Shown: positions 46,847 to 59,612, counted from the first letter of the stretch. The stretch is DNA of 64,000 nucleotides from Rhinopithecus roxellana (GCF_007565055.1 NC_044553.1:122782978-122846977); one strand, 5' to 3'. The notes: generated from the letters alone by a model not told the origin. A program made the numbers and translations.

Positions 46847-47194
46847 GTGAGTTGCCCCTGCCGACAGGCCCGCGCCCTTTAGGTTTGGTGAATGGTGAGC
46901 CGGCCTAACCTACTCTATGAGCAAGAGAAGGGCACATGTTCTCAGACGCTGGGCAGTTTTCAGTTAGGATTCTAGTGCTGCACCGCACCTCCTGCTCTAC
47001 GGGCCGACGGTGTTCTCGCCAGCATGGGCTGGATAGAGGGGCCGATAACCAGGTGGTGCTGAAACCTCTTGAGTTTTTCCCCTTGCTCCTAAATCCCAGT
47101 CCTCCTCTAAGGAGAACCTATGCTTCTTTGCCTTGCTTCTCTCTCTCCCCAGACAACTCCTCCATGGGTGTTGAACGAAAGATAGGAAAGACCG
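46847..47194. other. Start of the intron downstream of the second exon
   Basis: Begins with the strong donor GTGAGT. The in-frame reading continues to a stop near 46906. No repeat recognised. Confidence 0.6.
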
Positions 47195-47335
47195 TGGGCT
47201 TTAGAGAAAACAGGAGACCCGCCACTTCCTGTGGACTTGGGCAGGTCAGGTGATCTCTCTGAGCCTCAGTTTCCCGATCTGCAAAGATGAGGAGACTGCT
47301 GACCCGGCAGCACTTCGGGGTACTGACTGACGTGT
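47195..47335 (+). mobile_element. MIR SINE, sense
   Basis: 'gtggacttgggcaggtcagg' then 'tctctgagcctcagtttccc' is the MIR core in sense orientation. Confidence 0.75.
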
Positions 47336-47373
47336 TCCTTCCTTAGCTGTCGGTGCCCTGCCTGCACAGCCTC

Positions 47374-47495
47374 CTCCAGCTTCCAGGTTAAGGAAGGAAG
47401 CAATGAAAGCTGACCTCAGTCTCCTTCCTTCTCCCTCCAGCTTCCAGGTTAAGGAAGGAAGCAATGAAAGCTGACCTCAGTCTCCTTCCTTCTCC
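47374..47495. repeat. Perfect 61-bp tandem duplication
   Basis: 47374-47434 and 47435-47495 are identical over all 61 positions by my reading; both begin 'ctccagcttccaggttaagg' and end 'ctccttccttctcc'. Two copies only, no partial third. Confidence 0.95.
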
Positions 47496-47499
47496 TTAG

Positions 47500-49735
47500 T
47501 GTTTCCTCACCACCCTAACATCCCAATGAAGAAAGCATTCAAGAAGCAAGACAAGCTCTCTTCTTTGGAATGTTTAAGGAGAAAATAATGAGTCCAAAAC
47601 AAAAGTCTAAAACAGATTTAGGTTCTTCCTGAGACAAAGCAATGCCAGTTTCACTCATGATCATTCACATCATAAACATTGCAAAATCACGTATCTGGGG
47701 GTTTCTGAGGCACGCATGTGGAAGATGTTACGGCTGTCTCCTCAGGCCCACCACGCTCCTTCCAGTGGGGGCCCCACCTGCCTGCACGGGCTGATGGTGC
47801 ACATGGAGCATGTCCTGTCAGTGGGAAGCCCTGCTCCTGCTGGGGTGGGGAAGCATCTCCTTCCAGTGCTGACCCAGCCTCCAGCCAGCTCTTCATGTCC
47901 ACTGTGGAGTGCAGCCTCCACTTCCAAGGCTTGGTCCATGGAGACATCCCCAGATGTGTCATCCAGGAGTTTAGGGCTGCAGCCAGCAATGTGCTGTTAG
48001 GGAGTAGAGCTTCTCTTGGCCCTCAGCCAAGACCCAATACAATTACTAAGCACTTTCTAGAGTTTCAGAAGAAGACAGAAGAGAAGTACCTGTAGGTTGG
48101 TATGATTCTGATATTGGTGGATGGACCAATCAGGACCCTGGTAGGAAAGAAAAGGCAGCACAAAACTGTGAGATAAAAGGACTCCATAAAGGGACTGCTT
48201 TCCAAGGAGTGGGCAGGATTTAAGGACACCAGTGAAAGATACTACTATTCCTGGGACTACCATAGGACCTGGCGAAAAGACAAGGGATGAGAGTGGCTGA
48301 TGGAGATAGCCACTGGCAGGAGGTGTGGCGTCCGGGAGAGAGAAGATGCTGGGGAAATAAATACTCTGACCACACTCTTCCTCCACCATCCAGGTTCTGA
48401 CCAGTGCTTCTTAATGGCAGAAGGGCAGACTGCAGGGAGCTCACTGATGTGGTCCCCGCAGGTCACCCTCTGCATACACAGCAGCATGGAGAAGGATAGA
48501 CAGTAGATCTGTGGGGCCAATGGGAAACATCTAGAAAGTCAATGTGCCGGGACGTTTTACCAGACCTGGCTTCTGTGTACACGTGTACACCTGCGTTCAT
48601 GCCATTGCTTGTCATTGTTTGCCCAGGGCTGTCGTCATCTACCACTTTCAAGAGGGAAGGCACAAGATGCATTTAGACAAAGGACGCGATGGTGCTTAGT
48701 GGGGCTTATTTGTGTTGGGCAGGCTTGCGGTCAGGTTGCAGCCACAGGACTCACAGAAGCCTCACCAATGGCAGGCTTGGCATTAGAACAGGCTCTGCAT
48801 TCCCAATAGCTGGATCTCATGTTGTGACTGTGGAGAAATTGTTATCTCAGCTTCTTCACAGCCATCACAAGCAACCCAGGGACTGGCACCCACAGCCTTG
48901 CTCTGTCTTACCTCAGCAAGATTCAACAAACATAAAACAATTCAGCTAGATGAGCAATAACGTAAACCACTCACTGTGGAGGCCGGCTATCTTAAAGACG
49001 CTTCTATATGACTAATTCAGATAAGATATTTTCCATGGAAAAGGCTCACTATTCATAGAGAAGCAGAAATTAGTATTTGTTAAGAAAGAAACAAGTTTCA
49101 TGGGTTACTGTCTGTTGAATGCTACGGCGGCGCAGGCCTTGACACAGCTCAGCACTGACGATGGCTAACAGCTCGGGTGATTGTAGCAGCTGAGTGCTGT
49201 GCTTCGCGGGAAGCGCAGTCTTGTGCAAGGTCGTAGGTAGAGCCCACCATGTTACCTTCTCCTTGAGCCCTACCATGCTTAGCAAAAGCCTTCGCTTATT
49301 TTAAACGTCTTTTCTGTTCTTTTTTTCCATATTTTGTGTATTAATTTTTATCACTTATATTTTACCTTCCAGACTAACATTTTAAGATGAGACTCTGACT
49401 TCATCCGGTCTTGAGAAAACCTTTTAAAACCCCAAACTTAGTGAGTTAAGATGTTAAATTATGAACAGCCCACTGTTTATGTTGGGCACCACGAAGAGAA
49501 CCAACTGGAAGCAGAGGTCAGTGAAGGCAGGAGGCTCAGGCTCCCATCCAGCAGTGGAGAAGCCTCCGCTCACAGCCTACACTCACAGGAGGCCTTGAGG
49601 AAGTGGGTCTCATGCTTCAGGGAGTGGTCAAAGGTGCTTGTGGTGCAATTAGCACCTGAAGATCAGGGGTCTGCCTGGGACAGGAGTCCTAGTAGCCAAC
49701 ATGTCTTCCTCGTCCCTCGTGCAGAAAAATAACGA
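47500..49735. other. Intronic sequence, nothing recognised
   Basis: About 2.2 kb with many short open frames of unconvincing composition and no recognisable repeat. Confidence 0.45.
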
Positions 49736-49739
49736 AAGT

Positions 49740-50051
49740 GGCTAGGTGTGGTGGCTCACGCCTGTAATCCTAGCACTTTGGGAGGCCAAGGCAGGAGAAT
49801 CACTTGAGCCCAGAAGTCTAAGACCAGCTTGAGCAACATAGTAAGACCCCATCTCTACAAATAATAAAACAGATTAGCCAAGCATGGTGGTGCACGCCTG
49901 TGGTCCCAGCTACTCAGGAGGCTGAGGTGGGAGAATCTCTTGAGTCCTGGCAGTCAGGGCTGCAGTGAGCCATGATCACACCACTGCACTCCAACCTGGG
50001 TAACAAAGCAAGACCCTGACCCCCCCCAAAAAAAAAATAGAAAAAAAAATT
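49740..50051 (+). mobile_element. Alu (J type), sense
   Basis: Full-length Alu with an A-rich linker 'acaaataataaaac' and a tail interrupted by C and T. Substitution load suggests an old AluJ. Confidence 0.93.
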
Positions 50052-50059
50052 AAAATAAC

Positions 50060-51559
50060 AGAGGTACACAGACAACTGTGTGTGTGCTCCCTCCGTGGCG
50101 TGAAGCAGTCTCTGGGCTGGGTGATGGCGTGAACCTGACCCCACCTGCCATCCATCTGTCCCCTCCGAGCTCCTTTCCTCTGCTCTCAAATAAGGTCTTA
50201 GACTAGGTCATTTCTCAGTACCCTGCTATGCTCAGACTCACGTGAAGACCCTCAGCTGGCTGGTGCTAAATGGGTCTCCCACAGCCCCCACCCCATCTGG
50301 GTGAGGAGTTTGGTCACTGGAAAGCACTGGCAGCTCCTGCACCTTCCACCCCACAGCCAGGTTCTGCTCCCATGGCCATGTTTCCACCATGTCACTGTCC
50401 ATGTTTCCATCATGAAATGGCCATCCAAGAAAGCTGCTCAGTGTTGCTGGGTACAAAGGGTAAATGTCTCTTTCTAATAGCTTAGTGCTTAGAATCTTTA
50501 TGAATAAACTGTTTATATGCAATATTATTTTACTGAATATATGAGAGATTGAAATACAGATGTCAAAAAATTATTGAGTAAAAAAACAATCCATTTGTTT
50601 AAGGGACAGTTCTAGCTGTGCTTGGCAGGAAACATTATCTCTGTCATAAGACTTTGGATGGAGGACTTCCTTTTCCCTTGGGACAGAACATGAACCCAGG
50701 GCTCAGGTGGTTCTGAAAATTGGCATACAATGGCCTTCACTCAGTTAACATTGCCCACGGTCCAGCTGTCCATCCTGGGGCCTGATTCTACTCTCCTGGA
50801 GCCCTGCGTGGTATCTGCCTGGCCTCCCAAGCCACATAAGCAGCCCCATATATTTCTGAGGCCTCCGTGTCAAGTGGAGTGCCAGTCTGAACTCCCATAA
50901 AACCCACAGATCTGGGAGACTGGTCTTCCCAAGCCTTCAAACCCTGGAGAGCTCAACCCACTCCCACCCCATGACAGTCTCAGGGCAACAGAAGGGCGAG
51001 ATCTTCTGGACCTAAAACCAGCTGACCTCCTGAGAGAGGAAGGGAAACACCTTTTGTTTTCTAATGAGTAAGCCGGCCATTAAGAAGGCAAGGAACCAAC
51101 CACTGCTTTTGCCATCAGCTGATCCTGCTGCATTTATACAGGAGATGGCTCAGAGACCCGGGTCTCCGGGCTTGGGAAGTTTCATCTGCTGCCTCTGGCA
51201 GCAGCTAAGCACCATGTGGGTGAGATGGTTCTTCAGTGTGTCTGGGGGCAGAGGGCAGAGGCATTTTGTGTATAATGCAGGAGTCACTGCATACATGGGA
51301 AGTGGAAACACAGATGTTGAGAAATCTCTAGACACATCTTTGAGTTGTGCTCCAGGGGAGGATAATTGGATTGAGGGGAATCTGCTGGGGAACCTGCCAG
51401 GGAATTGTAAGCTACAGAGGAGGCTGGCAGGCTTCCGAGTCAGCCCAACCCTGGCTGGGGGCCCGGATCACCACGGGGAGCTTGGCCACGTCACTGGACC
51501 AGCTTGAGCCTCACTTTCTTCCCTCTGAAAGTCGGAGATGTGTAACGGCGGCGAAATGG
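50060..51559. other. Intronic sequence, nothing recognised
   Basis: A plus-strand open frame of 147 codons at 51064-51507 has no recognisable domain and no splice context that I trust. A weak MIR-like patch may be present near 51480-51555. Confidence 0.4.
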
Positions 51560-52920
51560 AGACAGATTGACCCAGTGTCAGCCTGTGTTGAATGCCCACA
51601 AAATGCCCCATCCAGGTCTGGGGTTACCTCCACACTCCAGGCAGATGAAACCCCTGCCCTTAGGGATGTGAAATTCCAGTGGAAGAAAGCCAGTGAGCAA
51701 GGGGAGCATGAAAATGAGGTGGGGCCTCAGCAGCTGCTCTGAGGAGGTTAGGAAGGAAGTTGAGGGAGTCCCAGGATGCCGCTGGAGGACAGGGAGGGAG
51801 GCAGCAACAGACATGTGCGTGCCCAGCTTTCCTGACAGAGGGAGTCTAGCGTCAAAGTCTTGGCATATTTAAGGAAGCCAGTATCACCTGAACTGGTGGA
51901 GCAAGGGCGAGAGGATTTGAAAAGGAGGGCAGGAGAATGGGAGTGGGGCCCTGGGGAGCCTCATAAGTCCTTTGGGCTTCACTGTAGGTAGACACACAGC
52001 CCCTGGAGGGTTTTGAGCAGGGAGCTGGTGCGTCTTAATTCACATCTGACGGATTCTGGCTGCTCGAGCATGGACTATGGGGTGGTAAGAAAAGAAGCTA
52101 GAAGAGGAGGAAGAGGCGGCTGCTGCAGACCAGGGCAGGGAGAGGCGGCTGGCAGAGTCGTGGGGGTGGTAGTGCAGGTGAGGGGCAGTAGAGAGACACG
52201 GCTGTGGGGTACGTTTTGAAGGTAGAACTGCAGGCCATGACGATGGAGGGCTGGGGCTATGGCAGGCAGGGAGGAGTCCAGCATGGCCCTAAGAATGTTG
52301 CCCTGAACATGTGGGTAGATAATGGTGCCTGAGGAGATGGAGACCCCTGGAGGAAGGGCAAGATCGAGGTGGGGGCGAAGTAGAAGCCAGTACCGTCAGG
52401 CAAAGCCTGAGACTGTAGTGAGACTTGTAAAGTTGCTGTCCAGATGAACGTGAGGGTCTGGAGTCACAGAGAGCTCTGAGCTGTGAATGTGGATGTGGAG
52501 TTAGTGCCCTAAGGTGAGACCTGTGGATGGAGTGAGCTCCTCGTAGGACCCTGCGGTGCACCATGCCCCCAGCCTGGCTCCATGCAGTGGTGAGCATGAG
52601 TTGGACACACTTGTCTGGAGCATGGACAGAAAACAGAAGCCGTCCAAAGAATCAGGCTGTGGCACTGCAGTATTGAGGGCTCAGGAACAGGAGCCAGCAG
52701 AGGAGACTGGGAATGTGTGAGCCTGGGAAACAGGGCGAACCAGCAGTGGATAGTGACCCTGACACCCAGGGTGGAAGGTGTTTCAAGAAGGGAGCGATTG
52801 GTGGTGCCAAATATGCCAGTAAGTCAGTGTGCACTGGAAACCGACCACTGGGTTTGACTGCGAGGCCAAGGTTCTCAGGGAAGCCATGCTTCACTGTGCT
52901 TGATGCAGAGAAAGGTCAGG
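51560..52920 (+). repeat. Ancient interspersed repeat, same family as 21755-22660
   Basis: Ordered words: 'cagtgtcagcctgtgttgaa', 'cccctgcccttagggatgtg', 'gttttgagcagggagctggt', 'ggattctggctgctcgagca', 'cgttttgaaggtagaactgc'. It is long and strongly diverged; name not resolved. Confidence 0.5.
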
Positions 52921-53634
52921 AAGTGGCTTTCCTTCCCCTTCTCCTTATAGATCTCACCATCGGCTGCTGTGAGTCATCTCTTTCCTCCAGCTTTTACACT
53001 CTTGCCCTCCATCTCGTGAGGCTTCCATTGGTCTCCTAGCTACCTGGGACCATTCCTTGCTTGCAAAGGCAGCTCCTCCCATTGCTAGTTACCAAATTTG
53101 CCTTCCGATCCTTGCTGTGCTTGGAGCTTGCTGAGCTTCCTCCACCCGTCAGTCAGGCAGAGTCGCAGCTCTGAAATCCCCGTAGGCAAGCCTGGAAATA
53201 TCATGTTCCTTTGTGGGCGGGGTGCAGCGTTGGGCAGCCCTGAGCACAGGGCCTGGGCCAGAGTGTGGGAGGGACAGAGGCCAGGGTTCACATCGCAGGG
53301 TGGTGGTCACGGCGTGGTTCCTGTGCAGCCCCCTGAGGGGGCGTCAGCCTCTCCTCTGTGACGCAGTGATGAAGCAGCCCACCTTGAGGGGCTGCCGTGA
53401 AGATGAACTGAGGTCATGTGTGCACGGGGCTGGTTGCATACTCAACATCAAGTAAATGGCCTCCTCTACTCATTTTTTATTTTCATAGAGTGGTATTTCT
53501 TATTTTTCTTCCTTAAACTTTTTGCTATAAATAATTTAAATTGTGACCAAATAGTAAGTTATCTTGTCAAGCATTACAATTATTCATTCATTTAGTAAGC
53601 GTTGATTGAGCATCTATGGTGTCTCAAACCCTAT
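52921..53634. other. Intronic sequence, nothing recognised
   Basis: No supported feature; right part is AT-rich. Confidence 0.4.
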
Positions 53635-54040
53635 TGTCATAGCCCATTTGCATTGCTCTAAAGGGATACCTGAGACCAGGTAATTTTTAAAGAAAACAGG
53701 TTTATTTGGCTCACAGTTCTGCAGGCTGTGCAAGAAGCATGGGGCCAGCATCTGCTTCTGGTGAGGGCTTCAGGAAGCTTCCAGTCCTGGCAGAAGGGGA
53801 AGAGGAAGCAGATGTGTCATATGATGAGAAGGGGAGCAAGAGAGGAGGAGGTGCCGGACTCTTTAACCGTCATCTCATGGGAAGCAATAGAACGAGAACT
53901 CGTTACTGCGAGGATGGCACCCCACCATTCATGACGAATCCAACCCCATGACCCAAACACCTCCCGCCAGGTCCCCCTCCAACACTGGGGATCACATTTC
54001 AACATAGATTTGCAAGTGAAAATCATCTCAAACTATGTCA
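53635..54040 (-). mobile_element. Solo MaLR LTR (MST-like), antisense
   Basis: Same LTR type as those at 36325 and 38840: 'aggtttatttggctcacagt', 'gggcttcaggaagcttccag', 'caccccaccattcatgacga', ending 'aactatgtca'. No internal sequence follows. Confidence 0.85.
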
Positions 54041-55194
54041 ACCACCAGTATTATCAGGGACAACCAAGATGAGGAACACAAGGCCCTGCCCCAGAGCAAA
54101 GGACATAAAGGCAATACCGCAGTCCCATGGCAGGAGCTCTCACAGAAGCACGTGCAAGGCACAGCGATGCCCAGAGAGGGGACATCCGAGGGCCCAGGTG
54201 GGGAGGGTGCACTCCAGTGATATGAAAAGGAGTCACAGGGTCACATTTAGGGCAAGAATCCCCTCATCTTTCTGTTGGAGAATTGTCACGTTTTGTTTTC
54301 TTTCATTGAAATGTCGTGGGGTGATGAGCAAAAAGACATCTGATTTTAAAGTGTGTGGTAACCATCTGCTCCAAAGCTGAAGTTAATTGGTCCCATTATC
54401 ACGGATGAATCAGAGACTGTTGCTCAGAAAAGTCAGAAGAAGTGACTAATAGCTCCCCACATGTGAAACACCGCCTCCCTCTGTGGTGTGTTCACCTGTG
54501 ATTTTCTTATTTGCAGAAGCTCAAGTTCTCAAGCTATTCACAATGCCAGTGCCCGTGTCTTGTTCCTGTTCTGTGGTTATGTCATGGGGAGATGGGAATG
54601 ACCACTCTATCAAAGCCAGGAATAGAAACATGGAACCATGAACTTTTCACATGTTACCAATTGCACTCCTTGTATGGAGCACACCTTTATCTTGGGCACC
54701 CCATTCTGGGTTCTGCTGGATGTTAGAATAGCACTGGGCCATGAAGGGGTCTCCAAAGGCTGGAAAGTGCTGGCATTTACCATGGTTCGGCCATCTTTTC
54801 AGGGTGGTCACGCCTGATTTACAGCCCAAGGAGTGCTCTCAACTGGGTAAGAGTCTTAACTTCTGGAAGCCAGCTTACATCAAACTACTAAGCCTTGCCC
54901 TCCATTCACCCAGCTGCTCTAGCAGGCTGCACCCTGCCTACGTGCCCTCTCCTGAGTATGCATGGTCTCAACAGCCTGGGCTACACTGTTATCTGCACAG
55001 GTTACAGGACCTGTCTGCTTGCCCTTGAACATTCAGGTGTTTCTTTGTGCATAGCTCCCCTTAGCAGCATGCACTTCAGGGACACGAGTAAACCTCCCAG
55101 ACACCTGCTGAACACTCCCGGGATACGCCTCCTGGGATACGCATGCAAAATGAATGGACAGAATTCCTATTTAAATATCCTTGGGCTAAAGGAC
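54041..55194. other. Intronic sequence, nothing recognised
   Basis: About 1.15 kb without a supported exon or repeat. Confidence 0.4.
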
Positions 55195-55500
55195 GCTGCG
55201 TGTGTTTCTATTGCTGCCTAACAAATTACCACACATTTGGCAGTTTAAAACAGCACAAGTGTATCATCCCACAGCTTCCGGGGGCCAGCCGTCTGCTGTG
55301 TTTTAGCTTGGTCTCAGACTCTGCTCAGAGTCTTTCAAGGCTGAAATTAAGGTGTCTCCTGGCTCTGTGCTCATCTAGGGGTGGATCCATTTCTGAGTTC
55401 CCTGCTGTTGGCAGAATTTAGTTACTTGCCACTGAATGACTGAGGTCCCATTTTCTTGCTAACTGTTGGCTCCTAGAGAGTACCCAAGAGACTCAGAAGT
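55195..55500. repeat. Old interspersed repeat fragment
   Basis: 'tctattgctgcctaacaaat', 'ctgctcagagtctttcaagg' and 'agttccctgctgttggcaga' follow the order of a common old mammalian repeat that I cannot name. Confidence 0.45.
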
Positions 55501-55849
55501 AATACAGGTTCACTGTGCGCTGGTTCCTTGCCAAGTCTCATGCATGTGTACAGGTTACACAAAGCAGGTGTCTTACAGACACGCAGTGAGGGACAATAGC
55601 AGCCTAGGGTTCAGGGCAAGACAGTCACACAAGGCTTAGGACAGCTGCCCAGGGTGCATGCTCTCTTGTGCTGCATCTGAGGGACCCGAGAAAGCGGCCT
55701 GCTGTAGGTTTTATACCTGGGGGATACAGTCATTATTGGGCTAAAACATTGAAATACATCCTGTTCTCAGAGGAACCAGAACAGAGTCCAGATTGTTCTA
55801 GCCAGTTTTCCATGATCTCAGGATACTACATTCCCAGCACATTCTCTTT

Positions 55850-56028
55850 TTTTTCTGGAGACAGGGTCTCCCTCTTGTCGCACAGGCTGGGGTGCACTGG
55901 CGCGATCTCGGCTCAGTGCAACCTCTACCTTCTGGGTTCAAGTGATTCTCCTGCCTCAGCCTCCCGAGTAGCTGGGACTACAGGCGCCCACCACCATGCC
56001 CAACTAATTTTTGTATTTTAGTAGAGTA
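55850..56028 (-). mobile_element. Truncated Alu, antisense
   Basis: Only about 180 bp: the tail side is present ('ggagacagggtctccctctt') and the sequence breaks off at 'tttttgtattttagtagag'. On the minus strand the 5' part (left monomer) is missing. Confidence 0.88.
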
Positions 56029-56156
56029 TTTTGTTGCCTACAGTAATTCTTGAGAACTACAGGCAAGAAAGAGGAAAGAACAGGTTCAGTCCAAAGCCAT
56101 CCAGGACCCCACACCAGGTCCTTGCCGTCTGGCTCTCTCCACATGGCATAGCAGTG

Positions 56157-56285
56157 AAGTTGTTTACTGCTTCAGGTTGTTTACTGTTTGGCATGGCGGT
56201 TGTTTACTGCTTCAAGACCAGCCAGAGAATCTCTCCTCTCTCCCCTCTCCCCCTTTCCCTCTTCCCTCTTCCCTCTACATTCTAC
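56157..56285. repeat. Short (ggttgtttactg)-like repeat followed by a pyrimidine tract
   Basis: Three near copies of 'gttgtttactg' occur at about 56159-56213. A C/T-only stretch of about 45 bp ('ctctcccctctccccctttc' and on) follows at 56229-56275. Confidence 0.75.
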
Positions 56286-56770
56286 CAGCCACCCTTTCTC
56301 TGTAAATCTCTCTGATTTCCTTTTCTCTAACCACTAAACCCTCTTCTAAAGAGGTCTGCAGAGTGGGTCAGACCAACCCAGAATAATCTCCCTTTTGGTC
56401 AACTCAGAGTCAGGGAATAATAAAGTAATTACAGCTGCAAAATCCCCTCACTTTACCCCATATCATAACCTAATCACAGGAGTGACATCCCATCGGAGTC
56501 ACAGGTTCCACCTACACCCTAGGGGAAGGGATGACACAGGAGTCCACCCCAGGAGGTGGGAATATGGGAACCACTTTAGAAGTCTGCCTGCCACAGATGC
56601 AGTGTCATTACTTGCAATATGATAATTCTTCTATGCGAAAAGATCCAGAATGAGAGATTAAGTCATACTGAATATGTTGTGGTCAGGGGAATTTTCTTGA
56701 TTTACTGTTGTGCCACTTTGAACCATTTCACTTGGATTGGTATGCTTGCCTAGAGGCGCATGCATTTGGA
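56286..56770. other. Intronic sequence, nothing recognised
   Basis: The left part could be a tail of the repeat at 55195, resuming after the truncated Alu ('ccatcggagtcacaggttcc'); this is uncertain. Confidence 0.35.
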
Positions 56771-56781
56771 CTGAATTCTTT

Positions 56782-57085
56782 CTTTTTTTTTTTTTTTTTT
56801 TTTTTTTGAGACAGGGCCTCTGTCTCCCAGGCTGAAGTACAGTGGTACGATGTCAGCTCACTCCAGCCTCTGTCTCCCAGGTTCAAGCAATTCTCCTGCC
56901 TTAGCCTCCCAAATAGCTGGGATTACAGGCGTACACCACCATGCCCGACTAATTTTTATATGTTTGATAGAGACGGGGTTTTGCCATGTTGGCCAGTTTG
57001 GTCTTGAACCCCTGGCCTCAAGTGATCCACCTACCTCGGCCTCCCAAAGTGCTGGGATTATAGGTGTGAGCCACTGCATCCGGCC
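56782..57085 (-). mobile_element. Alu (S/J type), antisense
   Basis: The T-rich tail at 56782-56808 is followed by full antisense Alu. A short 'gaattct' occurs at both flanks (56773-56779 and 57087-57093) as target-site duplication. Confidence 0.93.
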
Positions 57086-57237
57086 AGAATTCTACTCTTG
57101 ATGGTTTCAAATTTCAAACAATGTGTCTCTGAGCCCTCCAAAGACATCATACCCTTTGACTGGGCTCTTTTGACAGTCAGAACCATGGATCTGGTCATCT
57201 GGGATGGGATGGGGGTAGGCACTATGACAACTGTGCT

Positions 57238-57430
57238 TTTGATAATAGCAGCCTTCACATATTGGGGATCTCCTGTGTGCTAGGTGTATTATACGCCATT
57301 AATTATGTCCAGATCTCACGTCGGCTGCATGCAATTGCCAAGATGCTCTTCATTTTACAGATCAGGAAGAAGAGACTTGGGGAAGCGGAAGGGTTTGCCC
57401 ATGACTGCCTGGCTGTGAAATGTCCTCATC
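57238..57430 (-). mobile_element. MIR SINE, antisense
   Basis: Reverse-complement MIR words: 'tcctgtgtgctaggtgtatt', 'cttcattttacagatcagga', 'gggtttgcccatgactgcct'. Confidence 0.75.
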
Positions 57431-58989
57431 CTGCCCATGCCACGGGACCTCCTCAGTTCAGCTCAGAGCCTTGGGAACTGTCACCCTTTCAAACCTCAGG
57501 ATATTTTCTGCCGCATGACCCATTCCAAATATGAATTGCATGATTTATGGGATTTTCTTAAAAGAATAAATCACCAATACCAGAGAAAAATCTCCCAAGG
57601 AACACTCTTTCAGAGGCCAAATAGAAAGCCAGCAGCCAAGTTACACAATTCTAGAGGGACACGTTGCTGAGGGCACCGCGCAGGAACATCTGACAGAGGC
57701 AGAGTGCAGGGAGGTGGCCCAGGGGTCCCACAAATCACAACAGTCCCCGAGATTTACATTTAACACTCCTCACACAGAGTGACTGATCCCAAAGTCCTGT
57801 CAGGAAGAAAATCAAATCAGGTTATCAGATTTTTAGGAGTATATGGTACATACAGAATAACAGTTCACAAGCCCAGGCGACTTCACACCAAGCGTCGTGA
57901 GAAGCTCACCTTGCTGTTCCTGCACAGCTGAGAAAGCGTAAAGGAGGAAGCATTTTGACCATTTTTGTGACTGACTGTTACATATTAACCATCTTTTTAG
58001 GGCAAATAGAGTTAGTTGTTTAAGCTGATTTGTGTACAGTTGGTTCGCTGAATCATGCGGACTAGCCTACGTTTTATGTTTTGTTTATGATTAGAACTAA
58101 TATTTCAGGGAAATCAGGATGATTTAAGTTTTGGCTACGTGGTTATAGGTGGTTGGCCTTGGGGTATATCTGAACTGAGGCCTCTATTTTTGTTTTTCTC
58201 TAACAGTCCTGTAAAATGCAGGGATACCTAATGTTGCCGATGTGCTATTACCCACCAAGACTGAAGTTTGGAAGCAAGTCATGTGATGAATCTGCTGTAA
58301 CAGAGCTCATAAGATCAAAAAATATTCATGAAGTCACTATTGCATTGTCATTCTGTTCTCACTTGTATTTTTGTGGGGAAGAAATAGCATCAGAAGAGTT
58401 GTTTGTTAATCTAGGTATTGGAAATGAAAAGCAAGTGTTCAGGTGGGAGTTAAGGAAGGGTTAGAAAATGGAACCTTTAGATGTCTTAAGAAGTGGTAAA
58501 ATAAAACTGACAGTGTGTCAGATCCATGAGAAGCCAGCCTGTTCAACAATTCTGGGTAAAAATAAGAAAAACGTGATGTTAAAGCATGTATTAATGACAA
58601 TATATATTCACAGTTTTATGTTGTAGCCTTGTTTATAGACTCAGTCAGCATCTAAGGTACCCCTTAAATATTTCAGACATACTCCTTTGCATTTTATGGG
58701 AAAAATAAGATGAGGTGGAAATATTTGCAAATTGGGGTTTTCTGAAGACATTCCATCCAGCAAATTCACCACCTGAATCCTTTCTTTTGCCTTCAAAATG
58801 TCGTCTCAGGTGCAAGCAGCTTCCAGCTCTCTTTTCCCTTATAGTCATCTCTGGAGCTAGACCCATCACCCTTTCATTGTTTTAATTCCCTATTGAAACG
58901 TTCATGTGGGAAAGTGTGCAAATCGTAAGTGTAGAACAGATCACATCCTTTAACAAGGACTCAGACAAGAAACTCACATCAAGGAAACT
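57431..58989. other. Intronic sequence with one weak exon-like island (58207-58442)
   Basis: No repeat recognised. The island has a polypyrimidine stretch 'tttttgtttttctctaacag', an 82-codon open frame from 58216 and a 'caggtggga' donor-like site. No known protein match comes to mind, so it is left unannotated as a gene. Confidence 0.35.
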
Positions 58990-59215
58990 GACTTCTTACA
59001 GCATGGATTTATTTTGCCTCTTTTTGAGCTTTATATAAATGGAATCATGCATGGGTTAAGTTCTGGATTCTTCCACTTAACATTAAGCTTATGCAGTTCA
59101 TTCATAGAGTTGTGTGATTACCATACAGCTTATTTATTCTCATTGGTATATTGCATTGCAATGCATGCATGTATTACACATAACCTTTCCATTCTGTTAT
59201 TGATGGATTTTTTGG

Positions 59216-59612
59216 TGTCTTAGCTCAGGCTAACATAACAAAATACCATAGACCAAGTGATTTAAATGAGAGAAATTTATTTTCTCACAGTTCTAGAGGC
59301 TAGAAGTCCCAGATCGAGGTGCTGGCCAATTCAGTTCCTGGTGAGGACTCTACCTTGTAAATGGCTGCCTTCTCACTGTATTCTCACATGGTCTGTCTTC
59401 AGTGCCTGCCTCGGGGTGGGGGACAGTTTGAGAGTTGAAGCTCTCTGGAGTCTTTTATACAAACACTAATTCTGGGAGATCAGGGCTCCACCCTTATGAC
59501 CTCGTTTAATGAATTTAAATTACTTCCTTGAAGTCCTCGTCTTCAAAGATAGCCACACTGGTGATTAAGATTTCAATATGTGAATTTGGAGGGGACACAT
59601 TCAGTCCATAAC
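59216..59612 (-). mobile_element. MaLR LTR (MLT1/MST-like), antisense, nested in L1
   Basis: 'aacataacaaaataccatag', 'tctcacagttctagaggcta', 'gctccacccttatgacctcg' and 'ggaggggacacattcagtcc' in the antisense order of a MaLR LTR. L1 text resumes at 'taataaacagtggtgctgtg'. Confidence 0.7.

Noticed and set aside
46498..46908. 136-codon frame running through the TG tract into the OTUD7A exon
   Set aside because: The Cys/Val-rich N-terminal part is translated microsatellite. The canonical acceptor at 46627 and phase match with the exon at 35348 show the exon starts at 46628.
47374..47495. CRISPR-like direct repeat
   Set aside because: Only two adjacent copies with no spacers, in a primate intron.
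51064..51507. 147-codon plus-strand open frame
   Set aside because: No domain, no convincing splice sites and no recognisable homologue; composition is like its surroundings.
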